Assembly (NCBI RefSeq): GCF_000764305.2
Contig: NW_025935919.1
Coordinates: 109,759 to 173,758, forward strand
Direction: 5' to 3'
Length of the DNA stretch: 64,000 nt
Origin: Hyalella azteca
Taxonomy: Eukaryota; Arthropoda; Malacostraca; Amphipoda; Hyalellidae
Shown: piece by piece, positions 23,537 to 36,134 of the stretch
Numbering within the stretch: the first letter of the stretch is position 1
How the letters are laid out: every line of letters begins with the position of its first letter
Position numbers and translations under genes: made by a program
Notes under the pieces: generated by a model
Seen by the model: the letters and a program-made list of their open reading frames with translations, nothing else
Database searches by the model: none
What the model was told of the DNA's origin: nothing

Positions 23537-26500
23537 TCACTCATCGTCACCGACGTAGAGGGCGGCGTTACGTCTCCTGATCTTGGACGGTTTCTTGGCT
23601 TGACTGACGTCTACGTTTTGTTCCTGATCACATTCTAGCTTTGGCGTTGAGACGTCAGATGCTGAGGGTACGTCGGGAAGGACGTACGATGTTTTGGTCG
23701 GCGATGAAAGACGAAGAGAAGGGCGCTTGGGACAACAAACGGCCACGGGCTCTTCGACGTCACTCGATTGCGACGACGTCTCTGTAACGTAAGAAGTCTA
23801 TTGAATGTTTACCTTTAGTATTAATCAATTTCTGCAGCATCTTAATTTGCCCAGGCAATACTGGAAGGGCGATACACTGCCCTTAATCATACCAAATCAA
23901 TTTCTGCAGTATGTACCTAAATATGCCATACCTAATCAATTTGTGCAGCATTCTGGAATCAATTCTAGTATTATAAAATTTTCGTTCAAAAGGTGTGGCA
24001 TAGAAGTAGATAGTTTAATGCTTTATTTGCTTGGATTTTTCTACAAAATTAATGTTAATTTCTGAAACATACCTACCCTAGTTGCCCTAGGCAGCTACAC
24101 CAGCTAATGGAATTGTTTCTGCTTTTTTTAAGCAGCGCTGAAGGCCTTGTACGGTCTTCAGCATACTTGTCTTACACACTTCAAGAAGATTGGTAATGTC
24201 CTGAATGTCATCTGAAGACTTATTTTAGTTGTTTACAGTCGCAGGAGCCTAGATCACGTGAATATGGAGGCTGGCACACCACCGGAACGATATTAATGTA
24301 CAAAAAAGCGGTGACTGATGGAGAGGGCAGCGGGGCATGCATTTGTCAGGATGTCTTGAGGGATGATGTCTTGACGGAGGGGGCAGTGGGGTATGCATTT
24401 GTCAGGGTGTCTTGATGGAGGGGGCAGTGGGGTATGCATTCGTCAGGATGTCTTGATGGAGGGGGCAGTGGGGTATGCATTTGTCAGGGTGTCTTGATGG
24501 AGGGGGCAGTGGGGTATGCATTAGTCAGGATGTCTTTCCTGGCTCAAACCAGGCTTTGCAGTTTCTATCGTCTTGCAGTGCAGCTGGTCTCCACGGTCTC
24601 TACACTTCCCAGCCACACCTCGGAGTTGTGATTCATAAACAGTTTCTGTCGCAACTTAACGATTCATTTTAAGAAACTGACCCGCGGCAGAAGTAGAATC
24701 GGTGGCAGGCGATGCAGAGGAAGAAGGCTTTGCCTCAGCTGAGTTGGCAGAGCAGGGAAATTCAGAATCAGAGTCTGCGGTGTTCTGAGGAGCTCCCAGG
24801 ACCAGAGCACGGCGTGGCACAGCTCTGCAATGGAAATATAGTACAGCGGGGAGAGTATAGTACAGGGAAGTACAGGAAGAGAACAGTACAGGGAAGCGTT
24901 GTGCAAAGAAGATCAGTCCAATAGTGATAGGAAGATATATGGTCATCAGCTTAGTTTCACTGCTGGAAGGAAGTGCCTTACTTCTTTACATTAAGCATGC
25001 ACAGCTGCTATATTATGGATACACCTGATGTTTATGCATTAGAATTTTTTTCCTACAGTATTTAATTTTTTTACCACTTTGAATTCCCTCCATAACCACT
25101 TTGTAGCTAGGGCCACAGGTGCAATGATGAACTTGTCAATTGTTTGCAATAATTTGAGGCAAATATTGACAATTTTGTGGCAGAGTACAGTTATTATGCT
25201 TTCATTAGAGTATAAAAATTACCAACCCCAAGTAGTGACTTGATGCAAAAGATAAATTCATCCCTATGTATTAAATTACCTTTTTTTAGGTCATCCAAAA
25301 GAGGTGGTTAATTATCAATTACATTGCGTAATGAGTTCAGGAAAAATGTAAAAATTCTGAAAATCAAGGCAACAATATGATGCCTGAGGGGGCAGGCATC
25401 ATAGGGTTGTTCATTTTTCTTTTTAATATGGTGCAATACACTACTACATAATATTCACATCTTCTTTGAACCATGAAAAGTCATTCATTATAACTTTTGT
25501 TGTATTTGATCGAATTGCAAGTTAATGAAGTCTAAACATTGCATTTCAAAACCAAAATCCAGATTAGTTCAGAAGTTTAAATCCATGCTGTGTGATAGCA
25601 TCTGTTAGCAGGTTTTTGCACTGTGTATCTCCTGAAAGCTTCCTAAACAGTGCTAGTAATGCAAATAAAATGGACGACTTTCTTTTAATTTTCTATGCAG
25701 CCACATTTCTAACAATGATGCACCTCTTCCCATCCCCAGGATTTTAACGAGATTTAACACAATATTTAATAACGATGCATAATTTTCAACTACAGTACAT
25801 CGAATGAAAGAAAATACATTAAATTTGAGTTTTAATTGCGCCACACACCTCAATGTTGACATTTGTGCAGGGGTAACAAGCATATTATAGTAGCACATTA
25901 AACAGAGTAATAGAGTATAAGAGTTTAGATCCTCATCTTATTTAACAGAATCAAACTAACCTGGCTGGATTAAGAGCAGGACTCAGTGTGCCTTCAGCAG
26001 TTCCATCATTGTTGTTGCTAATTGAGACTTCAAACACTATATCTCCTGAACTGGAATCCACGTCACTACCAGGCTGCACAGCAGAGGAGGAATTATTACC
26101 AAATGTCTACAAAAATCAATATATTTTGCACTCAATAAAATATAATATTGGAGTCACAGTAGTAGCACAAGCTGATTTTGTTGCAATGCTTTGGGATATT
26201 TTTTACCATACTTTATAACACAATAACGTCACAGGAACTGCAACATCATAGAGATGAAGCATCAGCATTTTCATTGTGAGTGGTCTTAGAAAAATACGCT
26301 CCAAAAGTGTAAACTGATGATAAAATTAGTCAAATTTTCATGAAAAATGTCTTTTTGGAGTGACATGCAAATACTCTTTATTAGTAATTTCCCAATTAGG
26401 GCTAAGGAGGGTCATCTGAACAATTCAAGTGATAGAGTTGGATTGAATTACACATGGAAAAAATATGCACATTTAAACAGAGTATGTCAATGTGTCTGAT

Positions 26501-29017
26501 CAGCTAACAAGCCCAAGCATTTATGAAATTACAACCAATGTTCTTCCTAACTTTTGTTTAGTACTAGACTTAACTTCAGCACAGAATCCAACAAAAATTA
26601 AAGTTATAATTCAGTGCCTCACATCATCATAGGTGAGTCTGGAGCTGTCCAAAGATTCATTTACGTCTGAACTGCAACCTTTCTTTGGGGTCCTAAGAAC
26701 AAAAGGGCTCTTGCCATGAGCACACTTGAGCAAAACAGCCATTGGGTCCCTGATACGTAACTTCTCACACAGCTCGGCAGTGAAAGGATTCATGACTGGT
26801 TCAGGCTGCTCTACAGTTGCTATGTGTTCCATCAGCAGTGCATCACTCTCAGGATTGAATGCATCAGCAGTTCTACAAAATTGATCAGGACAGATTCTCA
26901 AATCATTCTTCATCAACTTTAAAGTTTCTTCAAGGTCTTCTTGTGTAGGTGTGAAATTGAAGCGTTCAGAGGAGTTTCCAGGGCCTGGCATGTACACAGC
27001 ATTAGGGGTAACCTGAAGTAAATGGTCAGTTAATCTCAGAATTGTGAGCCATTCTAGATCATGATAGAGCTGGATGCAACCATTATCATCATGCAGAGGA
27101 TATGAATACAGTGTTTCTTGTTTTTTCTGCATTTTCTCTGATGACTCCATTTCTGATTCATGACATGGGGATGAGGTTTCCATCTGTAAATTCTGGTGCC
27201 TGTGTTGCAGTCCACACTTGACATTTAAGACTTGTAGAAACTCTCGCCTTGGCAGGCATTTATCAAGAGCAATAAACCTTGTGAACCTCTGAGATTCAAG
27301 GCAATTTTTTCCTTCGTTGAATTCACTGCTTTTTGGGGCTTGACCATGATCTACTAAGGCTACAAACTTGATGTGCAAGTGTCCAGCAAACCAATATCGA
27401 GGTTGTAGATAATGCAAGAGCTCTTGTGCAGGTTTGGAACCCAAGGTGTTGCTCTCCACCTCATCCTTGAAGAATGGCTTCTGTCTGACCAGCTTGTTAG
27501 CATCCCCAAATTGGGTGACTCCTCTTGGCCAGTCATGTGACAAAAAAATATCAAGAGGAGCAGCTGTCTTATCCAGTTGCTTCATTCTGAACACTTCCAA
27601 ATTTCTAACGTGATAGACACTTCGAATGCTGGACTCTGTATAAGGAGGTCGCTCATACCTCCCTTTGAGGTAGTCAATGCCTTTGTATATGCCAGATATT
27701 CCCCCAATTCTCAAGCCACCAACATTTATCACTCCGCCATAACCAAGGAAGTAGATGTTTGGAGCCACCCAGCCCCCATATGGTAATTCTTGCAAATAAT
27801 TGCTGGCCTCATGATTGCCTCCAATGAAAATGGTCAGCACAGGGGCTACCTTCTCACCACTGTAGTACCTGAAGGGTAGTAAAAATTTAGAGTATTAATA
27901 ATAAAGCTGTGTTTTCTTACCTATTCCAACACAGCTTCATTTCTTATGCAAATGTGCATAATAGATGCATATTGTCTTCGAACCAATATTGTTAGATTTT
28001 AAAATGAAATTTATTGAACAATGAGAATTAGAAAAAACAAGGGAATAAAATCCAACATATGTACTGTTCACTGTTTTATAGTCTGTTTTCAAGCTGTTGA
28101 TTAGCTATGAACATCAAGCAAACAACATGATATACCTATTGATTTATTTTTAAAAATTTATAATCTGACCAGGATTATTTTATGTGCACAGATCTCAAGC
28201 AACAATTTTCCATTCTTGAATCAGAAAATTCTTGTGTCAAAATTCTTGATACAAAATCCATTATTGAATCAGAAAATTCTTGAAAATCCCAGATTTGTGA
28301 CATTAAAAAAAAAAACTTACCTATTTCTGCCTAATTAGGAAATTAGTGCTCAATTTTCAAAACTTAACCCAGATTATTGAGTTTATGATGCAAATACATA
28401 TGGCCAGCCCTCTAGCTGTGTGATGTAAGATTGTACTTGTGTGGAGCATGTGTATATATATGTTGGTCTGTGTTGATTAAAATTTATCTTTGGCACATAA
28501 TAACATGTGTATGTTGTCTGGTGGGTCTGATATGTAGTATGTAATGCAAGCAAAGATTAAAAAGGATTGATGAGAGGCCAGATCTTTGGGTTACCCAGGT
28601 CAGTTCAATTTTTAACACAAAACAAAGATAAAAATTTGTAAGTGTAAAAATCAATTTTCATATATACCAAAATGCAAAGTAATTTGGCTGTAACCATATG
28701 TACCATACTATGAATGATTGAGATCAAAATAAAATGAATGAAAAATTAACAGTCCTTAATATTAAATGAACAGTCCTTTATAAATATCCTTTATGCCTTC
28801 CATTTCTCATTTGTACTTACTTATAGAAGGTTTGGATGTTGAGGTATTTGATGGGAGCGGCCATACATCGCAGGTCCCCAAGATTGCGGACAGATTGGAA
28901 ATCCCCACAACAAATAAGAAGATCAATGCTCAGACCAGATGACTGCTTTGCATGCTCAACAGCAGCAAATATGACATCCAGTTCACCATGGCTACAGCCT
29001 TCAACAGCAATATTCAT
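23537..29017 (-). CDS. DBR1: Lariat debranching enzyme DBR1, complete, five exons
   Basis: Dbr1 is a nuclear metallophosphoesterase that cuts the 2'-5' bond of intron lariats. Exons (minus strand): 29017-28821, 27868-26623, 26106-25961, 24824-24682 and 23781-23537, giving about 658 residues. All junctions are GT-AG and the phases agree (2, 0, 2, 1). Catalytic residues sit at the positions of the human enzyme or within a few: C8, H10, D39, N84 and H85 (GGNHEAS), H177 (LSHDW), H229 and H231 (GHLHIKF). CCGDFQSVRN, ELPYGGWVAPNIY, ISGIYKG, LALDKCLPRR-like and EWLTILR segments follow the family order. The C terminus ends KIRRRNAALYVGDDE, like the family's KIKRRNQ tail. The Ser/Asp/Pro-rich linker (exons 3-4) is longer than usual. 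The start is the only ATG giving the canonical N terminus. If intron 2 is retained, the frame ends three codons later (VRH, stop at 26611). Confidence 0.96.
24339..24540. repeat. 41-bp tandem repeat in the last DBR1 intron
   Basis: Units gcatttgtcaggatgtcttg plus atggagggggcagtggggtat start at about 24395, 24436, 24477 and 24518, with a degraded, expanded copy from 24339. It lies between DBR1 exons 5 and 4. Confidence 0.94.
27870..28820 (-). other. DBR1 intron 1, no further feature
   Basis: AT-rich intron bounded by a gtaagtac donor (28820-28813) and a cag acceptor before 27868. I see no nested gene or long repeat. Confidence 0.8.
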
Positions 29018-29104
29018 TTTATCTTGCAAGACTAAGTTAAAACTGGTTAATTTAAATACTTGGTTCCTTATTGCATCACCCTGTAATTTGGAGAGCATGT
29101 AGAA

Positions 29105-29160
29105 AAAATTATGGACTAGGTGCCATCCAAAAAACTTATTCTCCAGTCATCTCAGCACTA
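29105..29160. repeat. Short dispersed repeat, also at 33468-33510
   Basis: gactaggtgccatccaaaaa followed by a ttctccagt phrase occurs here upstream of DBR1 and again at 33470. This may be the edge of a dispersed element. Confidence 0.65.
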
Positions 29161-29257
29161 ACAGACTACCGTAACCACTCACCTGGGGTAACCAACCACA
29201 AACCCAGGGGCACTAACCACACATAGGGCAATCTAAAAATATTTGTAATAAATTTAT

Positions 29258-29712
29258 ATCACTTGTTAGCTTAAATTGCAAATTAACTAAGAATTTAAAA
29301 GCAAAGTAAAGTTCACAAAAATTTATATCTTTGTAGAAAACGCTTCGGAGACCAGCTCCATCGTCAGTTCGTAGAATCTAGAATCACAAATCAGANCATT
29401 TTAGAATCGCTGTACATCTTTAAACTTAGGCCCAGTTTGAATTCAGCTGCTAGCTCCTATCCCCTTGAAATTGTTAATAGATAGTTTTTTTTTTTGCTCC
29501 GTCTATTACTTGTAAATTTAGGTTTTTAATTTTGTTCTGTGCTTTCAATATATTAATTTGTGACTTCTGACTTGTGATTCTAGATTCTATGAACTGACGA
29601 TGGAGCTGGTCTCCGAAACGTTTTCTATAAAGATATGAATTTTTGTGGACATTCTTTGCTTTTAAATTCTTAGTTAATTTGCGATTTAAGCAAACAAGTG
29701 ATATAAATTCAG
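29258..29712. mobile_element. Foldback element with ~140-bp inverted arms and hammerhead-like cores
   Basis: The left arm (about 29258-29395) and right arm (about 29573-29712) are reverse complements over roughly 140 bases with a few percent mismatch. Shared phrases are gcaaattaactaagaattta, ggagaccagctccatcgtca and agaatctagaatcaca. Each arm holds CTGACGA, then a GGAG/CTCC stem, then GAAAC (plus copy 29594-29619; the minus copy has GAAGC at 29346-29342). That is the conserved core order of hammerhead ribozymes, known from Penelope-like elements. An N (29396) sits at the inner edge of the left arm. No protein is encoded. Assignment to Penelope-like or another foldback family is open. Confidence 0.7.
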
Positions 29713-29719
29713 TAATATT

Positions 29720-30420
29720 ATGGTATGTAAGTAGTACTATAGTATTACAGTTACAGTATTTACAGGAAGTATTATGGTAGTTTCACAAATGTATTCCAGA
29801 ACAGATTCTGAAATAGAAGTGACATTTTCATTCCTATATATAAATGGGATTATTAATACACCTATTAAATTCATTTAAATTGTAATTTGATTTGGGGTGT
29901 ATGAATGACAATTTTACCTTTGATCTTATGATCATTTTTAACGGTTGAAGCTGTAGAATTAAATTAAGAAAAATTGAATTAAAATTACATTTTATTAAAT
30001 TAAATTTGATTATTTAATATTTTAGATGCTGTACATGCTGTAAAATTAAATTCTATTAAAAAATATTGAATTAAAAATTCTGATTAAATTTTTCAAATTG
30101 AAAATCTATTTTTACTAAATTAAATTGAATAATTAATACACCTCATGGTACATGCTCAATGTTTTATATAATGCAATAGTTGCACCCTTTTAAACAACAA
30201 GCATTTTCTGAAAGACACAAAACATTCAAAAACTTGCAATCGCAGACAAAATCATTCAGAAATTTAAGTTAAGTTTTTAAGACAAATTTGACATAATAGG
30301 GCAAAAAACATGGAAAAATTCATATCTGGAAGCATATCAATAGGTGTTTAAATTTCGAAACAACTTTCCATCATTTAAATCTCAGATTCTCAGTGTGGAA
30401 TGTGGATTAAATCTAGTAAT
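29720..30420. other. Very AT-rich stretch without recognisable feature
   Basis: Mostly ttaaattaaattga-type low-complexity sequence (29950-30140). Confidence 0.4.
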
Positions 30421-30504
30421 TGTAAAATCAAACTTGACCAGACCAGAACAAAGAATGTTCTGATGAATATTTACATGGCACCACAATGTACCCACAGGCA
30501 TGGA

Positions 30505-31027
30505 ATATATCTACTTGGTGAGCCGCGACTGAATTTTTTGAGCCATGGTTTTATGGATTTGCCAGCCGTGATTCCATTTCTTTGAGCCGTGATTCCATTT
30601 CACCAAGCCGTGAATTTCATATCTCGATCATGAAAAGCCATTTACGAGGCGCGAATTTATTTACAAAGTCCATGCACGTGTAACCCCAAATCTCTAGTTT
30701 TACCCCAAAACAGTCAAATGGCAACAATAAAATTTGTCTTTACTGTAAGTTGAGCATGTGTTAATGCAGTCTAGCCGCTTTGACAGGACTGCAACTATGC
30801 GCAATCTATAACAAAGCGTTTAGTTTATTTGTTTACATTACGATATTTATTTTTTTTTCTGCAGGATATTTTGGCGGGAACAGTAAAGCAATGCAGATTG
30901 GGGAAGTTGAAAATTTTATGAAGTGACACGTTTGTGAAGTGCAAACCGCGATTTTTCAATCAAACAAAAATTTATGACATTCAAGCTGCGAGATTTCATA
31001 CCTACTGAAATAATATGATATTAGAGC
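30505..31027. repeat. ~525-bp dispersed repeat, copy A
   Basis: It runs from tatctacttggtgagccgcg to gatattagagc and aligns along its whole length with 37612-38133 in the same orientation. A third, partial copy lies at about 62872-62950 on the opposite strand. It has internal gagccgtgattccattt repeats and no coding potential. The phrases aatcaaacttgaccagacca and caatgtaccca occur on both sides (30428-30492 and 31133-31173), so this copy is flanked by a duplicated segment. It is probably a non-autonomous transposon of unknown class. Confidence 0.85.
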
Positions 31028-31580
31028 AGGATGGAATTCTAATTTTGAAGGTTCATATATTATTTCGATCCACCAAGACCACTTTTTCTACACAACATCG
31101 TTATTTGAGGCAAAAAATGATTTAAGTTTAAAATCAAACTTGACAAGACCAGAACAAAGACAATGTACCCATACACCGTGAAAAATAATTTTAGTAAAGT
31201 ATCTATGATACTTTAGTACTGGTTTACTTATAGGACTCATAAATGAACTTGAGAGAAAGTCTAAAAAACTATCTGCTTTCAGTGCTTTGACACTATGCTG
31301 TGAAAGATTAGCAGTTTATCCCATCTTTTTGTGTGGTTTCAAGAACTTTGGGGAAATTGTGACGATTTTCTGTGCAAGTTGATGTATTGTTAAAGAATTA
31401 AAATTCATGTAGTTTATTTGCATAACTTTATGCAGAATCTTTTTCACGATCTCCACTTTGGTAAAAGCCTCAACTTTAAATGTCTTGAATATCAGTTAAC
31501 AGCATCTGTATCAGTATACTGCATCTGTGTCGTTGTGCCACTTCATGCCACATTTTCCAACCACAATTTCACCTGGAGAA

Positions 31581-32670
31581 TTAAGGGGAGCGTCTACCCT
31601 AAAATTGAAAATTTTCACTTTTTCGGTTTTTATACTCATTTTAAAGCTGACATTCTGCCCTATCCAACGGTACCACTGCCATATCTGTACGTTGATTTAT
31701 GATTTCACGACATTTCATGAAAGGGGGGCGGATGGGGGAGTTCTTTAAGTAATTAGATAGGAACTAATTAGCTGCTGAGCTCTTTAAGTATAGTGTCTAC
31801 TTGAGTTGTGCTGCAGTTACGTGTTTAGTCTCATCTTAAAGCTGACATTCTGGCCTATCCAACGGTACCATTACCATCTCTGTACGTTGATTTGTACGTT
31901 CACGACACTTCATGAAAGGAGGGCGGGGGGAGAGTTCTTTCAGTAATTACATAGGAGCTAATTCGCTGCCCAGCACTACAAATACAGTGTTTCTATGAGG
32001 TCTGACTCTGTGTGCCTCCGGGCTTTGTAGGGAGAGATGCGCATGTAGTTGCTCCCATCATCCTTGAGTGGAATCAAGATCCAGAAACGTTTAGTTTGGT
32101 ATCTATGCTACATTGAGCGCCTATTGCAGTGCGCTCGGGACTTTGTCGGGCTCTCCTCAACATTCACACTTATTGTCACGGAAAACCTATCTCCTCCTAG
32201 AGTTTTTGAGCTACAACAATGAGACATATACCATTCGATGCGCAACAAAATTATCTAGAACGGATGGCAGGCTTTTTTCTAATTTCGTTATAGTTTGGAT
32301 TTTATTCCGCAAAAAGGGGGGTGGCGGGGGGGAAAATCGAAAATTTTTCGAAAAATTCACGAAAAATGCTCCCACTCCCACAAAAATTAGAAATCCAAAA
32401 AACCGCTGCCATCAGTTTTAGATATGGTCTTTACGCATCGAATGATATGTGTCTCGATGTGGTAGCTTGAAAATCCTAGGAGGAGATAGATTTCTACGGT
32501 ACCCCCTTTTTTGGCCGTTTTCTAAGAATTTCACGTTTTCTTTCATTTTTTTCGAAAAATTCACACGAACAAAAATGTCTTAGAATTCTGTTTTACATAT
32601 GTGTACCAAGTTTCAAAGTGATCGGTCTGTGAATAGCCGAGATAAATTTTACCCTAGACGCTCCCCTTAA
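31581..32670. mobile_element. piggyBac-like non-autonomous element (1090 bp) with TTAA ends
   Basis: Both ends read TTAAGGGGAGCGTCTA inward, and similarity continues into AAAATT after a small difference. Elements of the piggyBac superfamily duplicate TTAA on insertion. Inside are a ~195-bp tandem duplication (units starting 31636 and 31831, sharing gctgacattctg and tatccaacggtacca) and a second inverted pair (32187-32244 against 32434-32489, sharing ctatctcctcctag and cattcgatgcg). It has no transposase frame, so it is a MITE-like passenger. Confidence 0.8.
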
Positions 32671-32674
32671 GTAT

Positions 32675-34140
32675 TCCAGGGCACACCTGAATACAACAGA
32701 AACTATCTTCAGCCTCTTGTAAGAAGATTCGCCAGTCTATAGCGGTCTGTCACTTATGCTGGACTTCTCAAGTTCTCATCTGTGCTTTGCAATTTTGTGT
32801 GGTGACGCTCTTGTCCAGTGTGGCCCCGCTTGAAGTTTCTGTGGACTTCAGTTGATGCTTCATCTCTACTAGACTCATCCCCCATCAATCGTCCTCCTGC
32901 CTTGGGCGTGAGACGTGGACCGCTGGCCGTGCCCATTCTTCGGTGCAAACACGTGGACTCCAGACGACAGCATGTGGTGCTGTGATCTCTTGAAACTTTG
33001 CCTGGGACTGCAGCGGGAGCACTGGCCCACTGCTTACCTAACAGCGGCAGAGGTCCCTGCCACAGCTACCGGATTTGGGGAGGATACCAAGCTATGATAT
33101 TCATCATACATTTTTGATGCAATGCACATCACATATTTCATCGCTCAATAAACTGTCCTTCTACTGATCTAATTTTTTAATCCCTGATAAAGTTTTTCAA
33201 GATGTGTTATTCATTAACATATTATTATATTAATTGCAAAAATTTGTTATTTGTTTGATAAGGATATAATAAAATAAGGATTTTGAACCACGCAAGATAT
33301 TGGAAATGGAACTGTCAGTTCCGAACTGACACTGCGGTGCAGCCGTGCAGCGGTGGAAGGTGTTTCAGGTAGGTTTTTTGATTCATATTCTTATGTTAAC
33401 ATGAAAATATATTACCCATACAGAATTCCACACTGCGCGGGCTGGCAAACAGGCAAAGCCACTCAGGACTAGGTGCCATCCAAAAAGTTTTTCTCCAGTG
33501 AGTCCAGTCACCTCAACAGAACAGCATTTTGCAGTGGGATGCAGAGAGGAGGGAACATTGATAGATGTTCATATATTATTTAGCCAGTAGCTCCTTTGCC
33601 GGCTCAACGCCTTGGAGCGAGTCAGCACTGCACAGCATCCATTCCATAGGCACTTAAAAATTTTGAGAACGATGACCGGATGACGTGGCAGTAGGCAGAA
33701 GCCGGCTTCCGTCACGGGAGCTCAGCACAACACAACCCCAGCTTTGGCGGTCAGAACAGAATTCTCAACCTGTGATTGGTTGTGTCCATAAGCCCTGCCC
33801 CCAAATATGGTATATGTGCTACAGTACTCAGAGTACTGGTTAACTAAATACTTAACTTAAACTTGATCATTATGAACAAAGGGCCTGGAAAATTTTCTAA
33901 AAATCCAATAAATAAGATAAAAATAAAAAATATCTATCAAACAAGAGACATCAAAATTAATCTATGACAAACCTGATGTACTATACAATTGAAACAATTT
34001 GTCCACTTATGATCTATCTTTACATTTGTAGTCAGTAACATGGCAGAGCACTGTATCAAAGGAAAGCTTTTCACCTTGGGTGGAAAGCTTTTTTATAAGT
34101 GAACTTCCATTCTTAGAATTCCAGCCTGATGGCATCACTG
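32675..34140. other. Intergenic stretch without recognisable gene
   Basis: Short frames on both strands (32754-32948, 32915-33097) show no domain. The repeat phrase of 29105-29160 recurs at 33468-33510. A small hairpin (gtcagttccgaactgac) lies near 33315. Confidence 0.4.
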
Positions 34141-34143
34141 AAC

Positions 34144-34172
34144 NCTATGTTATGTTATGTTATGTTATGTAA
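34144..34172. repeat. (TATGT)n microsatellite next to an N
   Basis: About five units of tatgt follow the N at 34144. Simple repeats commonly break assemblies, which fits the gap position. Confidence 0.85.
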
Positions 34173-34174
34173 AA

Positions 34175-35850
34175 TTCCTATTGGTTTAAATAATTTACGT
34201 GTTCTTAATCGCATATTCGTAATGATTTTCGCTGTTCATTCTCAGCATATGGTTAAAAAAATTTAATTAAATTATACCTTTTACCTGTTTCCATGTCTTA
34301 TTATTCCGTAATTCTACTCACATAGGAAATCCATCTGCGCCCTCCACACATACTGCGAAAAAATGCAGGGTACATGCACTTTCGAAGATGGTTGCGAGTT
34401 CTTAAAATAGACAGGCGGTTAGTCACTGAATTGTACCTGCATCATTGTATAGTCGCATGCAAGACCTGACGGTTGAGCTTCAACAACTGGTAGTGGCGTA
34501 GTGCTCATCGCAGCCCAATGTTAATGGAAAGCTAAACTGTCGATTACATGTAGGAATGATATTCTGATTGATGAACGTGGACCACGGTTTCCCTCTCAAA
34601 CTTAATGTGTGGTTAAACTTTCTCGTTTGTTTATGCCTAACTTCTATATTTTCGCCAATATAATCAGAGTTTCATCTATATTTCGAGATTGTTTTTATGT
34701 AGCGCCACTTGGAAAAAATATANTTGTTAGATCTGTTGGTGTCGTTGGACCGCTGGGTCCACACTCAGGATGATGTATGTTTTCGGTGAATTTTCCCGCG
34801 CATTTTCACTTTTTTTTCATTACAGTTGGCGCAATGTAATGAAAATTGATTCTCTTCACGCACGTGTTCGCGCAATCCCGGCCATCAATTCTACGTTGTG
34901 CTGCCGCGCACGAGCAGTTTGTGGAGGAACAGACGTAATACTCAGTACAGTATGCCTCTAATTATCTTTCAATAATATATGATTTTTCTTGATACGGAAA
35001 TTTGGTGAATGAGAAATCTAGAACTTTATTTTAGAAGAAATTTTCTCCAAAGTCATATGGCAAGTGACCAGTGTGGAATTCTAGAGGGATATTAAATTAA
35101 CCAGTACACACAGCATATTGGAAAGCAGGACCTGAAAGCTTGGAAAGGCCAGGAACTTTACACTTTCAGTCAATTATGTACATATCCTGTCCCTTTCCAG
35201 AATTCCAGCTATGATTGATTGATAAGATTGTAATTTTAGCCCCTTTCAGCTTTCCAGCTGTGATTGGTTAATGCGGATACCTACACGTTTGTGTGTACAG
35301 TCAGTGCGATTGCGTAATTTGCGTTGCCGCACATCCATATTTAAACTATTTTAGCTTTCTAAAGTACGGCGCATGGCGCATTTTTTTACCAGCATAGTAC
35401 GGCGCACCGCGCAGGTCATTAAAATGACAAAATAAATTCCCGCGCACCTGACACATCTTCCTGACCATGGCTGATTAGCAGCTGCTAACTGCAAAACAGC
35501 CTGCAGCCCTAAGCCTAATGGTAATGGCTAATGCCCTAGTATCTTAAATTCTTCCCATCTGCTTTATCTCAGCTGAGCTGCTGAGATGTGCACCGACACT
35601 TTCTTTTGGATCATCTAAGACTAATTCTACATTTCTACTAGCCTAGTCTACTACTCCTACAGTCCTGAGGTCCTCCACCTCCTAGGCTCCTACATATGTC
35701 ATGAATTCTCATTTCCAATATAAACTTTGAAACTTTGACCAACCCAGACTGTTAAGTGTAAACTGTGTAAAGTAGCTAGGCTAGGCTATGAACTTTAAAA
35801 AGCGTTGTCAGTAATTCACAATACAATATATTTGTGCTGCAGTACATTTT
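34175..35850. other. Intergenic stretch without recognisable gene
   Basis: An N at 34723 marks another gap. I see no exon, RNA gene or clear element. Confidence 0.4.
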
Positions 35851-36095
35851 GCTTTTGAGCAGGGTTGGCAATTTTTTCTTATTTAAAAAAAAAAAAAATA
35901 AAAAATCAATGATTTTTTATTTTTTTTTATTTTTTATTTTTTTTTATTTTTTCAACTTTTTTGTCTTTTTGAAGTGTTATTTTTTAGGTTGCAATTAGCC
36001 TACTAACAATAACAGTATATGGATCATAATGGATGGCTAAAAAGGGCACTTATTGCCTTCAATAATGGCCAACAGGCCAAAGTGGTGTTTACCAC

Positions 36096-36133
36096 CTGTC
36101 TCTTATACACATCTAGATGTGTATAAGAGACAG
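36096..36133. other. Tn5/Nextera mosaic-end junction (adapter artefact)
   Basis: A full 38-bp head-to-head pair of mosaic ends. The sequence switches abruptly here from AT-rich intergenic DNA to a helicase-coding fragment. Confidence 0.97.
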
Positions 36134-36134
36134 G

